Shown here piece after piece: positions 50,512-59,982 of a stretch of 64,000 nucleotides of DNA (positions within the stretch are counted from its first letter, which is position 1; each line of letters opens with the position of its first letter). This DNA is from Planctomycetota bacterium (lineage in GTDB: Bacteria; Planctomycetota; Planctomycetia; Gemmatales; Gemmataceae). The DNA is taken from the NCBI GenBank assembly GCA_021413735.1, contig JAIOPV010000195.1, positions 1 through 64,000 of the forward strand, in the 5' to 3' direction. The notes under the pieces were generated by a model. The model worked only from the letters and a program-made list of their open reading frames with translations. It searched no databases and was not told the DNA's origin. Position numbers and translations under genes: made by a program.

Positions 50512-52857
50512 ATGGCCACGGACACGGCCGCCCGCTCTGAGGCGAACACTTACCGACCAGACCCAACCAGGAACATCTGGCAACTGCCGACGTTCTTACT
50601 TGGAGTCGCGGTCTTCGTGGGTGCGTGGCAAGGTTGGCTGCCGCTGGGCACTCCCGACCCGACTGCGGATTTCACCCGCGACCTCGCCGCACTCCGCACG
50701 GCCTACGAGAAGGTCACACCCGACCGCGACGAACTCAAGGAACTGCTCACAAAAGTGGCCGGCGAACTCGACTCGTTCCCCGAATCAAGCACCGCCACGC
50801 ACTTCGCCCTCGGATGCGGCTACGTTCGACTCGCGGAATTGACCCCCGCTCCCGAGGAAGCTCGGACTCACTGGACACTCGCGAAACAGCACTTCGAGCT
50901 GATAACCGCCGAGCAGTTGACAGACCCAGCCGATGGACCACGGCTTGCATTCCGTTCGGCGAAGGCACGAGTCGGGGTCGGGCTTCCTGCGAACGCCACT
51001 CCTGCCGACATCAAGCTCCATATCAACCTGCTCGCCAACTATCCGGCGAACGAAGATCCGGGTGACGCCAACCGCCTTTCGGCTGATCTGGCCCTGCGTC
51101 TGTCGCCGCCAGATCTGAACACGGCGAAAGAAGCGCTGACACGCTATCTCACGTCTGCCGGGATTGCGACGCCCGCCGCATCGCTTGCCCGAGCACGGTT
51201 GCAACTCGCCGATATTCACGTTCGCCGAAAGGAACACGACCTTGCCCGCAAGTGGCTTGAACAAATCGGTGGCGACGCGCCTCCCGAAGTGCTCGCGCCT
51301 GCGAAGGCGTTGCTCGCCCGAGTGCGGATGGCCGACGAAGACTGGCTCGGTGCCGCTCGCGATTGGGAAGCTGTGCGGGCAGCGCCGGGAGTGTCGCAGG
51401 AAATGCGGGCGCTGTCGGCGTACTACCTCGGATTGTGCCGACTGCGAACGCACGAGTACCCCGTCGCCACGAAGCTGTTCGAGGAAGCCGCGAAGGTCGA
51501 AACCGATGAAGGTCGCGCTGCCGCGGGCCGCCTCGCGGAACTGCATCTGAAAGGCAGCGACGCGACAAAACGGCTCGTCGTTCCCGATTTGCTTGCGGCC
51601 TGCGTCAAGGGAACACCTGCACGCAGGGATTACAACAACCCGCTCTTCACGATCAACGATCTTCAGCCGGTGTTTGAACTCGCGGTGACCGTGCTGAACA
51701 CGGATGGAGTTTACGAACTGTCTGTGAAAGTCACGGATACTTACGTCGTGATTGCTCCGGCCAGGGCACGCGAAAGACGAGCCGAAACGCTGGCTGCGTG
51801 GGCGACCGCTCTCCAGAAGGAGAACTCGGACTTCAAGCCGAAGGCACTCGCAGCCGCGGCGGAGTATGAAGCAATCGCAGGCGGGCAGCCAGCCGCGACC
51901 GCCAAGGCCGACACACTTCGCCGAGCTGCGGGGATGTACAAACTGGCCGGCGAACCATCGCAGACCGTGACCGCACTCGAAAAGGCGTCGCAGTTGACGG
52001 GCTTGCCCGACGCAACAGTCAGCCTCGTGTTTACCGAACTTGCCGAAGCACTGATCGTTGCCCAGCGCCCGGAAGATGCGGTGAAAGCGTTCAATCAGGC
52101 GTTGACTCGACCCGGAGTGAGTTCGACCGCACTTCGCTATCGCCTCGGTCGCCAGTTCATCGACAGTCACAACGCCGGACTTGCCACGTTGGGCAAGAAC
52201 TTGTTCGAGCAGATCGTCAAGCAGGAGATGATCGGCCCCGGTGAGCAGGAACACCACGAACTCGCGCTCGTCGGCCTGGGCTACGAGGTCATGCGTGTGA
52301 ACAACTATCCCGAGGCAGAGGTCTGGCTGCGGAAACAACTCGCGTTGTACCCAAGTGGCACCGAGTCGTCGCTGGGTCGGCTGTTCTTGGGCATCTGTCT
52401 GCTTCAGCGAGCCGCGACCCCCGGCGTGACAGCCCCAGACGCTTCGACCGTCACCCGGATGCGGGAGGAGGCGATCAAGCTGTTCAAGCAGGTGGTGACC
52501 GACGCAGACGCGAAGCAAAAGAAGGACGGGAAGCTGAACGATCGCGATAGCTGGCTGCGAATCCAGTCGGGTTTGCGGATTCTCCAGACGTATCAGCAGA
52601 TGCAGAAGCCGAACGATCTGCTCGCCGAGGCTTCCTCGCTCCTCGACCGGCACCGCGGCACCGTAGACGAACTCATCATCCTGAGCCTCGTGTACCACGC
52701 CTTCAAGCAGAAGAACGAAAGTGGCCGAGCATTGCAAACACGCGATCAGATGAAGGAGTTATTCGACCGATTGCCGGGGAAAGCGTTCCCGGCGAAGAAG
52801 GGCGAGTATAGCCGTGAATACTGGGAGCAGGTCTGGTTTGCGCCAGAACCGAAGTGA
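50512..52857 (+). CDS. Large TPR-repeat protein with an N-terminal membrane anchor
   Basis: 781 aa. One membrane segment at about 24-42 (LPTFLLGVAVFVGAWQGWL), then helical repeats throughout (THFALGCGYVRLAELTPAPE, ARARLQLADIHVRRKEHDLA, AYYLGLCRLRTHEYPVATKL), which are degenerate TPR units. No enzyme domain. It is likely a periplasm-facing or cytoplasmic scaffold for protein complexes. I chose the ATG at 50512. An upstream start would extend into the GC-rich leader without a hydrophobic signal. Confidence 0.8.
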   Translation: MATDTAARSEANTYRPDPTRNIWQLPTFLLGVAVFVGAWQGWLPLGTPDPTADFTRDLAALRTAYEKVTPDRDELKELLTKVAGELDSFPESSTATHFALGCGYVRLAELTPAPEEARTHWTLAKQHFELITAEQLTDPADGPRLAFRSAKARVGVGLPANATPADIKLHINLLANYPANEDPGDANRLSADLALRLSPPDLNTAKEALTRYLTSAGIATPAASLARARLQLADIHVRRKEHDLARKWLEQIGGDAPPEVLAPAKALLARVRMADEDWLGAARDWEAVRAAPGVSQEMRALSAYYLGLCRLRTHEYPVATKLFEEAAKVETDEGRAAAGRLAELHLKGSDATKRLVVPDLLAACVKGTPARRDYNNPLFTINDLQPVFELAVTVLNTDGVYELSVKVTDTYVVIAPARARERRAETLAAWATALQKENSDFKPKALAAAAEYEAIAGGQPAATAKADTLRRAAGMYKLAGEPSQTVTALEKASQLTGLPDATVSLVFTELAEALIVAQRPEDAVKAFNQALTRPGVSSTALRYRLGRQFIDSHNAGLATLGKNLFEQIVKQEMIGPGEQEHHELALVGLGYEVMRVNNYPEAEVWLRKQLALYPSGTESSLGRLFLGICLLQRAATPGVTAPDASTVTRMREEAIKLFKQVVTDADAKQKKDGKLNDRDSWLRIQSGLRILQTYQQMQKPNDLLAEASSLLDRHRGTVDELIILSLVYHAFKQKNESGRALQTRDQMKELFDRLPGKAFPAKKGEYSREYWEQVWFAPEPK

Positions 52858-52978
52858 TCCCTTTTTCCGCGTTGTAGGCAGTTGAAATCTGTCCACGTAT
52901 CCACTCTCCGGTTCACATACGGTACAATCGCGGGAGGGATATGGGAGCGTCGAATTCCAATTCACAACCGGGTGAGCT

Positions 52979-53893
52979 GTGGGCCTCTTCGACTTCCTCT
53001 TCGGCAAGAAAACCACCGGCGGCGGCAAGGCTGCTAATCGCGGCGCTGGTGCCAACCCGACTCGGGTGAATGTTGAGAAACGCTTCGAGTTGAGCGGACG
53101 CACCGGTCAGGGAAGCATGTCCAAGGTGTACCGCGCCTACGACCGTGACCTCGGTCGCAATATCTGCTTGAAAATTCTCGACAAAGAGAAAACGAAGAAG
53201 TTCGAGGAGCGGTTCAAGGGATTGAAGAAGCCCAGCGAGGGCGAGATTTGCCTCGGCTTGCGGCACGACAACATCGTCCGCACTTTCGAGTATGGGCTGA
53301 CGACCAAGGGTGAGCCGTATCTGGTGCTGGAGTGGGTTGATGGCCACGGGCTGAACTATCTCGTCGAAACCAAGAATGCGCAACTCAACGGCAACCGCAT
53401 CGACTACATCTGCCAACTCTGCGATGCCCTTCAGTACATGCACGATAACAAATGGCTGCACCGCGATCTCTGCACTCGCAATGTGATGGTTACCACCGAC
53501 GGCGTGTTGAAGCTCATCGACTTCGGGTTAGCTGTGCCATACACCCCGGCGTTCACCGGAAGCGGCAATCGCACCGGCACGGCAGACATCCTGGCACCGG
53601 AAATTCTCCTGCGAAAACCGTTCGATCATCGCGTCGATTTGTTCGCGTTGGGGATCACGGCGTTCGAAGTGTTCACGGGGCAGTTGCCCTGGGAGCGGGC
53701 GGCATCGAGCGAAGAGAACTTCCGACGCCGACTCAACACGCCGCGCCGCAACCCGCAGGATTTGAAGCCGGGAATCGGTGAAGATCTCGCCGCCGTGCTG
53801 ATGAAGTCGATTGAACGCGAAGCAGCAGACCGATACCCGACCGCGACAGCATTCAAGATGGCGTTGGCAAGGGTGGAAAAGCAGGACTACTAA
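52979..53893 (+). CDS. Ser/Thr-type protein kinase lacking the catalytic-loop Lys
   Basis: 304 aa from a GTG. Glycine loop GRTGQGSMSKVY at 40-51, ATP-anchoring Lys65 (ICLKIL), catalytic loop HRDLCTRN at 161-168 (Asp163, Asn168), DFG at 181-183, and TGTADILAPEILL. The catalytic loop has Arg167 where Ser/Thr kinases carry a Lys two after the Asp, in the style of HRDLAARN tyrosine kinases. No sensor or membrane domain, so it is a free kinase core. The stop overlaps the convergent RsmE gene by 3 bases. Confidence 0.9.
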   Translation: MGLFDFLFGKKTTGGGKAANRGAGANPTRVNVEKRFELSGRTGQGSMSKVYRAYDRDLGRNICLKILDKEKTKKFEERFKGLKKPSEGEICLGLRHDNIVRTFEYGLTTKGEPYLVLEWVDGHGLNYLVETKNAQLNGNRIDYICQLCDALQYMHDNKWLHRDLCTRNVMVTTDGVLKLIDFGLAVPYTPAFTGSGNRTGTADILAPEILLRKPFDHRVDLFALGITAFEVFTGQLPWERAASSEENFRRRLNTPRRNPQDLKPGIGEDLAAVLMKSIEREAADRYPTATAFKMALARVEKQDY

Positions 53894-54585
53894 CGGGGAA
53901 CTCCAAGCAGAGCCGCCGCCGTCAATGCGGCGGTCTCCACCCTCAAGACCCGTGTCCCCAGGCTCACCGCTCGCCAACCCAGCGCGAGCGCCGCATCCAG
54001 TTCCGTTGGCGTGAATCCACCCTCGGGCCCAACAGCCACCACACTTCCGCCACGTTCACCGAAACCCGGTAAGCCTTCCCCCGTGTGCAGCACGAACCGC
54101 GTCGCGGGCAGGTCAGCCAGCTTCAGGAAGGTGTCCCACGTTCGGGGCGGGCCAATCGTCATGAGTCGGTTTCGGCCACACTGCTTACTCGCCTCAATGA
54201 CAGCCCGGTTGAACTTCTCAACGGTCGAATCCTTGGGTTGAACCACGGAACGAGCCGTAATCAGCGGCACGAATCGCGAGACGCCAAGTTCGGTGAGTTT
54301 CTCGATGAGAAAGTCGGCTCGATCGCCTTTAGGCAACGCTGACGCAACCACGAGAGGGAATGGCAGTTCTCGGTCGGTGGGTTCGACGCGAAGGATGTTC
54401 AGGGTTGCGGATTTTTTGCTGGTGCCGAGAACCACGGCGGGATAGTCGTTGCCGTCGCCATTGAAGAGTGTGATTGTGTCGCCCGGACCAAATCGGCGCA
54501 CGGCAACAAGATGATGACCCTCGGCCCCGGCGAGGACGAATTCGCCGGGACCGAGCATTTCGGGAGTGTAGAATCGGTCGGCCAT
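53890..54585 (-). CDS. rsmE: 16S rRNA m3U1498 methyltransferase
   Basis: 231 aa, normal length. N-terminal PUA-like domain (MADRFYTPEMLGPGEFVLAG), then SPOUT domain with LIEKLTELGVSRFVPLITAR, FNRAVIEASKQCGRN, AVGPEGGFTPTELDAAL and SLGTRVLRVETAALTAAAL, which are the knot-forming and SAM-binding motifs of RsmE. It methylates U1498 of 16S rRNA from the 30S subunit. It is adjacent to, and probably transcribed with, the small gene at 54586. Confidence 0.95.
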   Translation of the reverse strand: MADRFYTPEMLGPGEFVLAGAEGHHLVAVRRFGPGDTITLFNGDGNDYPAVVLGTSKKSATLNILRVEPTDRELPFPLVVASALPKGDRADFLIEKLTELGVSRFVPLITARSVVQPKDSTVEKFNRAVIEASKQCGRNRLMTIGPPRTWDTFLKLADLPATRFVLHTGEGLPGFGERGGSVVAVGPEGGFTPTELDAALALGWRAVSLGTRVLRVETAALTAAALLGVPR

Positions 54586-54756
54586 TCAGGCGGCGTCTGG
54601 AGCCGAATCCTCGGGAAGTTCATCCTCGGAGCAGTTCACGAAGGCCGTGTACGCTTCTTCCGTCGATACTTGAACCCTGGGCGTGGGTGGGTTGTCATCG
54701 GTCCAGAAAGTGGGATACGATTCCACAACCGCAAATTCGCGGGGTTCGAGAATCAT
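54586..54756 (-). CDS. Small hypothetical protein upstream of rsmE
   Basis: 56 aa, acidic (STEEAYTAFVNCSEDELPED), ending one base before the rsmE ATG. The ATG at 54756 is more plausible than a GTG 39 bases upstream. No ribosome-binding site is obvious and I do not recognise a family, so it could be a real coupling leader or an accident of GC-rich sequence. Confidence 0.45.
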   Translation of the reverse strand: MILEPREFAVVESYPTFWTDDNPPTPRVQVSTEEAYTAFVNCSEDELPEDSAPDAA

Positions 54757-54927
54757 GATGCCGACCCTTGGGGATGTGGGCGATGAGAAGGGCACCCGTT
54801 ACCCTAACTCGCATTACCCGTCCGGGTCAACCGGACTCCTGTCCGAAATTCATCGCCTGGAAATCTGGATAATCTGGGCTGTTTGAAACAACAGCGCGGC
54901 AGGCCCAGGTTTCCGCGGTTCGCACAC

Positions 54928-55221
54928 TTACATCTCATCGACAGAACCACGACCGCCGACGCGATGCCAGCCGCCAGATCGCCACTCAAGGACGACTTCG
55001 TCGCGACCACGCCACGCCACGCAGTAGGTGCCAGTGAACGAACTGACCGACCAGCCCTTACTGCGAATCAATTCGATGTTTGGTTCGCCGTCCTGGGTCA
55101 CCCGAAGAGGAGATGTGGGTTGCATGCGAAGCCCTCTTTCGGTGAGTCCGTCGGCATTGGCCGGAGGGACATCACTCAACCGTAGAACGAAACCGACCGT
55201 GGCGAATTGCGCGATTTCCAC
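54928..55221 (-). CDS. Small hypothetical protein
   Basis: 97 aa from a GTG. The C-terminal part (SSFTGTYCVAWRGRDEVVLE then WRSGGWHRVGGRG) looks like an ordered beta domain with several Trp and Gly, and codon use is consistent with a gene, but no start signal is strong and I know no family. It lies alone between the rsmE cluster and the DUF6655 gene. Moderate to low confidence. Confidence 0.45.
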   Translation of the reverse strand: MEIAQFATVGFVLRLSDVPPANADGLTERGLRMQPTSPLRVTQDGEPNIELIRSKGWSVSSFTGTYCVAWRGRDEVVLEWRSGGWHRVGGRGSVDEM

Positions 55222-55344
55222 TTTTTGTGGTTCACGGTGGCCAACTCGCCACCTTTCCGTTATCGACCGTCACAGGGGTTGAGGTTTTGTCCTCTACTCC
55301 AATAAGCGGGATGCGATGCCAAGACCGGACAGAATAACCGGAAT

Positions 55345-56127
55345 TCATCGCACGACTGGCTTGTCGGCGAGGACCGCAGCTCCGGTTACTCCGAGCAATC
55401 CGGCAGGAATCACAGGCGACGGAAGAGGCATCTGCGAGTTCGGGAAGTATTGCTCGCCCAACGGATTCGTCGTCGTCGGGTGCGTGTTTCCGCCGAAGAT
55501 CGTGGTCGGAATCGTCGGCAACGGTTCGCCAGCGAGTTCCGATCGCTTGAGAATGCTTCCCCGAGTGAACGGACCAGCACCGAACACCCAGGTATCGTTC
55601 ACGCGGCTCTCGGCTTCAACCGTGCCCGATTGCCAGAGTGCCCGACCCGTCACGCGGCTATAAGCAAACACGCCGATCTTTGCGATACCACGTTGGTCGT
55701 TTTTCTTGAGCAGCGCGATTTCGGGAACGCTTGTCGGAATGCCCGGCACGACGCTTGGCAGTTGCACGGCGGGCGTACCAAGGAGCATCGAACGCCGATC
55801 AGTTCCGAGACCGCCGGAACGCAGTTCGACGACGTATTCGGCTCGCGGTTTCTCGTCGTGGAGCAATGCTCCGGTGGAGAGGAGCTGTTGCCGAATGAGG
55901 CTGACGAGGTAGCCCTTGTCGAGATCCTTTTCGGGAATGCTGCTCGCGTCGAGGAACACCGTTTTGCCACTGAGCGGAGTGAAATCGATCTGCACGACGG
56001 CTTTGTCGGCCGCTTGCGACACCAACAGCATTTCTGTCGCGGAACGTGCGGTGTCGGTCATCCGGGTTGTGCCGCACCCGGCAAGAAATGGAACGAGCAA
56101 CAACGCGGGATGCCGCAGTCGGGTCAT
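55345..56127 (-). CDS. DUF6655-type lipoprotein
   Basis: 260 aa. Lipobox LVPFLAGC gives lipidation near Cys18, followed at once by GTTRMTDTARSATEMLLVSQ, the family motif of DUF6655. The middle has IPEKDLDKGYLVSLIRQQLL, RAEYVVELRSGGLGTDRRSM and IPTSVPEIALLKKNDQRGIAK. The C-terminus carries a hydrophobic stretch (SPVIPAGLLGVTGAAVL). It should be an outer- or inner-membrane lipoprotein of unknown role. The start at 56127 is the methionine just before the signal peptide. Confidence 0.85.
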   Translation of the reverse strand: MTRLRHPALLLVPFLAGCGTTRMTDTARSATEMLLVSQAADKAVVQIDFTPLSGKTVFLDASSIPEKDLDKGYLVSLIRQQLLSTGALLHDEKPRAEYVVELRSGGLGTDRRSMLLGTPAVQLPSVVPGIPTSVPEIALLKKNDQRGIAKIGVFAYSRVTGRALWQSGTVEAESRVNDTWVFGAGPFTRGSILKRSELAGEPLPTIPTTIFGGNTHPTTTNPLGEQYFPNSQMPLPSPVIPAGLLGVTGAAVLADKPVVR

Positions 56128-56301
56128 CGTCTGGTCCGTGTGTGTGGTGGGCGAGGGATATAGCGTGTTGCGAAATGGACGCAAGGCGAATGGTGTTTGA
56201 AAGGTGGACAGAGGCACAGGAGTCACGAAATTCGCCGTCAATGCGTCCGTTTCCTACGCTAACCATCATCCCCACAGCACACTCATCACGAAGGTTCTCC
56301 C

Positions 56302-57306
56302 ATGTCCAAAGTCGTTCGCGTGGCAGTCACCGGAGCAGCCGGTCGCGTCAGCAGCAGCCTCATCGCTCGCCTTGCGTCAGGCGAAGTATTCGGCCCTGAG
56401 ACGCAGGTAATCTTGCAACTCCTCGAACTCCCTGCATCCATCGCTCCAACTGCAATGAAGAACCTCGAAGGAGCGATGTACGAGTTGCAGGACTGCGGAT
56501 TCTCGACCCTCAAGGACGTCATTATCACCGACGACGCAAACAAGGCGTTCGACGGGGCTAACTGGGCCATCCTCGTCGGAGCTGCACCACGCGGGCCGGG
56601 CGAACAGCGTGCTGATCTGATCCGCAAGAACGGTCCAGGGTTTATCAGCCAGGGCAAGGCGATTGCCGCGAAGGCCGCCAGCGACGTGCGAATCCTCGTC
56701 GTCGGCAACCCATGCAACACGAACTGCCTCATCGCACAGCGAAACGGCCGCGAAGTGCCAACGGATCGCTGGCACGCCATGACACGCCTCGATCACAATC
56801 GTGCTGTGTCTGCTATCGCTTTGAAGGCCGGCGTCGCGAACGCTGCGGTCACGTGCATGACCATCTGGGGCAACCACTCGAACACGCAGTACCCGGACTT
56901 CACCAACGCGAAGATCAACGGCAAGCCCGTCACGGACGTCATCACGGATCGGGCCTGGTTGGAGAGCACGTTTGTGCCGGCCAACCAGGATCGCGGCAAG
57001 TTCATCATCGACACCACGAAAGTCTCGTCGTCGTTCTCGGCCGCGAACGGTGCCATCGATCACGTCAAGAGTCTGGTGAAGGGAACGCCGGCTGGCGACT
57101 GGACGAGCGCCGCGATTGTCTCGAAGGGCGAGTACGGCGTGCCGGCCGGCTTGGTGTTCGGTTACCCCTGCACCACGAGTGGCGATGGCAACTGGAAAGT
57201 GGTCGAAGGACTGAAGCTCGACGCTTTCGGTCAGGCCAAGTTCAAGACGACGCTGGACGAATTGCTCAAGGAACAGGACGTCGTAAAGGATCTGCTTCCT
57301 TCGTGA
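56302..57306 (+). CDS. mdh: Malate dehydrogenase
   Basis: 334 aa, cytosolic-type MDH. The dinucleotide motif is VTGAAGRVSSSL, with Ser where a third Gly normally lies. Active-site motifs are LVGAAPRGPGEQRADLIRKN, VVGNPCNTNCLIAQR, RLDHNRAVSAIALKAG and catalytic His in IWGNHSNTQYPDF. It oxidises malate to oxaloacetate with NAD+ in the citric acid cycle. It is transcribed with the DUF2237 gene, 93 bases downstream. Confidence 0.93.
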   Translation: MSKVVRVAVTGAAGRVSSSLIARLASGEVFGPETQVILQLLELPASIAPTAMKNLEGAMYELQDCGFSTLKDVIITDDANKAFDGANWAILVGAAPRGPGEQRADLIRKNGPGFISQGKAIAAKAASDVRILVVGNPCNTNCLIAQRNGREVPTDRWHAMTRLDHNRAVSAIALKAGVANAAVTCMTIWGNHSNTQYPDFTNAKINGKPVTDVITDRAWLESTFVPANQDRGKFIIDTTKVSSSFSAANGAIDHVKSLVKGTPAGDWTSAAIVSKGEYGVPAGLVFGYPCTTSGDGNWKVVEGLKLDAFGQAKFKTTLDELLKEQDVVKDLLPS

Positions 57307-57398
57307 TTTGGGATGTCGCGTCGCAAGAAGCATGACGCAACCACGTTCGTCGCCTACAACTTCCTCCGGGAGCACTTCGGCATCCCGGAGACAACACC

Positions 57399-57779
57399 AT
57401 GCCTTCAGCGAAGAACGTACTCGGCGGCCCACTTCAAACGTGTTCCACCGAACCACTCACCGGGTTCTACCGGAACGGTTGCTGCGACACCGGCCCCGAC
57501 GACGAGGGGCTTCATACCATTTGTTGTCAGGTGACGGCCTCGTTTCTGGCTCACCAGAAAGAGATCGGCAACGATCTCTCGACGCCGTTCCCCATGTACG
57601 GCTTCCCCGGCCTGAAACCCGGCGACCGGTGGTGCGTGTGCATCACTCGGTGGAAGGAATCGCTCGAAGCTGGCATGGCCTGCCCGGTTGTGCTGGAAGC
57701 GACCCACATGCACGCGCTGGAGTTCGTCGATCTCGAAGACCTTCAACGGCTCGCCGTCGCGCTGAAGCCTGGAACGTGA
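57399..57779 (+). CDS. DUF2237 family protein
   Basis: 126 aa. Characteristic motifs KNVLGGPLQTCSTEPLTGFY, GCCDTGPDDEGLHTICC, FPMYGFPGLKPGDRWCVC and VVLEATHMHALEFVDLEDLQ cover the whole protein, with several conserved cysteines. Function of the family is unknown. The start has GGAG 8 bases upstream. It lies downstream of mdh on the same strand. Confidence 0.9.
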   Translation: MPSAKNVLGGPLQTCSTEPLTGFYRNGCCDTGPDDEGLHTICCQVTASFLAHQKEIGNDLSTPFPMYGFPGLKPGDRWCVCITRWKESLEAGMACPVVLEATHMHALEFVDLEDLQRLAVALKPGT

Positions 57780-57875
57780 TCGCGTCGCGAAAATGGCACT
57801 GAAATCGCAGAGACTCTTCACCTCAAATTGCGGCGACGGAAGTTTGCCGCTCACCGATAGCCTGGAGCCAATCAC

Positions 57876-58760
57876 ATGGATCTCAGCGGCGTAAGTGAGA
57901 GCAGCAACGTTGAAGATCGCCGAGGGATGAAGACTGCCGGCGGATTAGTTGCCGGTGGTGGTGGGTTGCTCGTCCTGATTCTTGGATTGGTGTTTGGGGT
58001 CGATCTCAACAAACTCGGCGTTACGGGTGGCGGTCCCGAGCAAGGCGGACCACCGCCGAACGACAACTATAAGCAGTTTGCTGGGAAGGTTCTCACCACG
58101 CTCGAAGATGTGTGGACCAAGGAGTTCGCCAAGCGGTCTAACGGCTACGGGAACACTACCTACGAGAAGCCGCACATGGTGCTGTTTTCCAAGGGCGTGA
58201 ACACCGGTGGCTGTGGCTTCGCTCCATCCGAAGTTGGTCCGTTCTACTGCCCGGCCGACAAAGTGATCTACCTCGACCCCTCGTTCTTCGACGAACTCGA
58301 ACAGAAGCTCCGTGGCTCGAAGGGCGAGTTCTCGCAAGCGTATGTCATTGCGCACGAGAACGGTCACCACGTCCAGAATCTCCTCGGTTACTCGGCTCGC
58401 GTGGACTCGAAACGCAAGACTCGCCAGGAGAATGAGTATTCGATTCGGCTGGAGTTGCAGGCCGATTACCTCGCGGGGGTGTGGGCGTATCACGGACAGA
58501 AGCAGTTCAACTTCATCAAGCCTGGCGACGTGGACGACGCTCTCACGACGGCGAAGGCGATTGGCGACGACCGCATCATGCAGAAGATGGGGCGGAAGCC
58601 GTGGCCGGAGAGCTTCAACCACGGCACGTCGGAACAGCGACTCGCGTCGTTCACCTCGGGTATGCGAACCGGGAACGCCACGAAGGCCAAGCTCGACGAG
58701 TTCTTCACGGTTTCGTTCGACCCTCACTCGGCCGAGTTGGACTCCGCTGTCTTCCGATGA
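57876..58760 (+). CDS. Putative neutral zinc metallopeptidase (YpfJ-like)
   Basis: 294 aa. Membrane anchor at about 20-42 (GGLVAGGGGLLVLILGLVFG). Zinc-binding HENGH at 160-164 (His160, Glu161, His164), with the third ligand region ELQADYLAGVWAYHGQ further on. Motifs YEKPHMVLFSKGVNTGGCGF and FYCPADKVIYLDPSFFDEL match the YpfJ family. It would hydrolyse peptides on the periplasmic side. No substrate is known. The stop precedes a strong hairpin. Confidence 0.9.
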   Translation: MDLSGVSESSNVEDRRGMKTAGGLVAGGGGLLVLILGLVFGVDLNKLGVTGGGPEQGGPPPNDNYKQFAGKVLTTLEDVWTKEFAKRSNGYGNTTYEKPHMVLFSKGVNTGGCGFAPSEVGPFYCPADKVIYLDPSFFDELEQKLRGSKGEFSQAYVIAHENGHHVQNLLGYSARVDSKRKTRQENEYSIRLELQADYLAGVWAYHGQKQFNFIKPGDVDDALTTAKAIGDDRIMQKMGRKPWPESFNHGTSEQRLASFTSGMRTGNATKAKLDEFFTVSFDPHSAELDSAVFR

Positions 58761-58766
58761 GATGAT

Positions 58767-58819
58767 TTCGCCGCTTGCGGCGTTGCACTCTGAGTTTGTG
58801 CAACGCCGCAAGCGGCGAA
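58767..58819. terminator. 22-bp perfect hairpin between convergent genes
   Basis: TTCGCCGCTTGCGGCGTTGC then AC (58767-58788) is the inverse of 58798-58819 with a 9-base loop. It ends the peptidase (+) and WD40 (-) genes. Confidence 0.7.
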
Positions 58820-58833
58820 TACCAAGCAAACGA

Positions 58834-59982
58834 TCACTCACTCTTCAGCAGCGATTCCACATCCCAGCCGCAGAACTTCCCGGAGTGGCCGCCCGTCACC
58901 AGCGTTCGACCGTCTGGACTCCATGCCACGGTGGTCAAGGTGCGATCCAACTTCACCGAGCGAAGCAGCGAACCAGAATCGGCGTCGATCAGGTACAAGT
59001 TCGGCTTCTTCGTATCCCAGGTGATCGCGGCCAGCACTCGCCAGTCCGGACTGAACGCCACCGACACGACTCGGTACTCGCTGCCCGTCACGGTCGCACG
59101 CGGGTTCCATGTTGTCGATTCCGTGTCCTTCACATCCCACAGACAGATCGTGCCGTCTTCGCCACCAGTCGCAAGCGTCTTTCCGTCCTGTGCGAAGGCG
59201 AGAGCGCTCACGCTGCCGCCGTGCGGGATCGTCGCTTCGGCGACCACTTCAAGGTTAAAACTGTCGATGGTGTTGATGCGATAGTGCATCAAGGCGTGGC
59301 GTGGCTTGTTCGATGTCGTGGAATCGTCGCGGAACGCTGCCACGAGGCGAGTGCGACCGGGATTCATCGCGATTGACTGCGGTCGCATATCGGATCGCGG
59401 TGCCAGAATCTCCGTTTGCCGAACCATGCGATTATCGCCCCGGAAACGCTTGCCCGAGAATTCCTCGTTGATGTTGCTGGCCGACCGGAAGTTGAGTTGC
59501 AGCGGTTTGGCGTCGCGATCTGGGTCGCGGTTCAGGTGGAAGGTTTCCTGCACATCTCGCGTGAACCACACTCCATGCTGGACGCTCTCGCCGGTGTAAG
59601 TCGTCGTGCGTTCCGTTCCGTCGAGCAGAGATCGCACGATGAGCGATGCTCCGCCCGTCAAGATGCTGTCGTCGGTCGGAAACGCGACGAGATCGTCGCC
59701 GAATGTCGGCGTTTTGCCGCGACCGAGGTCAGCAGTGAATCGTTCCTTGCGGGTGTTCGCGTCCCAAACCCGTAGCGTGTATGTGTACTCGGGTGGGTCC
59801 ATCTGCCCGTTGCGCACCACCACGGCAACGATCGCCTTGCCGTCGGGCGAGTAGCCGAGCCAACCCGGAGCGGTTGCTTTGTCGCCGGGTGTGTCGATTT
59901 GCCAGAGTGGTTTGGGATCGCCGGCACGCACCGACGCGGAGATCAGCAGAACCGCACACACCGCGAGTATCGAGCGAGACAT
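58834..59982 (-). CDS. Secreted WD40-like propeller protein
   Basis: 382 aa. Signal peptide (SILAVCAVLLISASVRAG). WD40 blades in the second half (ALAFAQDGKTLATGGEDGTI, CLWDVKD, VAFSPDWRVLAAITWDT, VAWSPDGRTLVTGGHSGKF); the N-terminal half is a looser propeller region (WLGYSPDGKAIVAVVV, YTLRVWDANTRKE). A non-enzymatic scaffold, exported to the periplasm. Start at 59982; the upstream in-frame extension has no signal. Confidence 0.87.
   Translation of the reverse strand: MSRSILAVCAVLLISASVRAGDPKPLWQIDTPGDKATAPGWLGYSPDGKAIVAVVVRNGQMDPPEYTYTLRVWDANTRKERFTADLGRGKTPTFGDDLVAFPTDDSILTGGASLIVRSLLDGTERTTTYTGESVQHGVWFTRDVQETFHLNRDPDRDAKPLQLNFRSASNINEEFSGKRFRGDNRMVRQTEILAPRSDMRPQSIAMNPGRTRLVAAFRDDSTTSNKPRHALMHYRINTIDSFNLEVVAEATIPHGGSVSALAFAQDGKTLATGGEDGTICLWDVKDTESTTWNPRATVTGSEYRVVSVAFSPDWRVLAAITWDTKKPNLYLIDADSGSLLRSVKLDRTLTTVAWSPDGRTLVTGGHSGKFCGWDVESLLKSE

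Noticed and set aside
50785-52737. 650-residue frame antisense to the TPR protein
   Set aside because: Antisense shadow with repetitive Arg/Leu composition; the TPR protein on the plus strand has coherent helical repeats.
57313-57534. 73-residue frame between mdh and the DUF2237 gene
   Set aside because: Mostly overlaps the DUF2237 coding region in another frame; the part before it is only 86 bases and lacks a family match.
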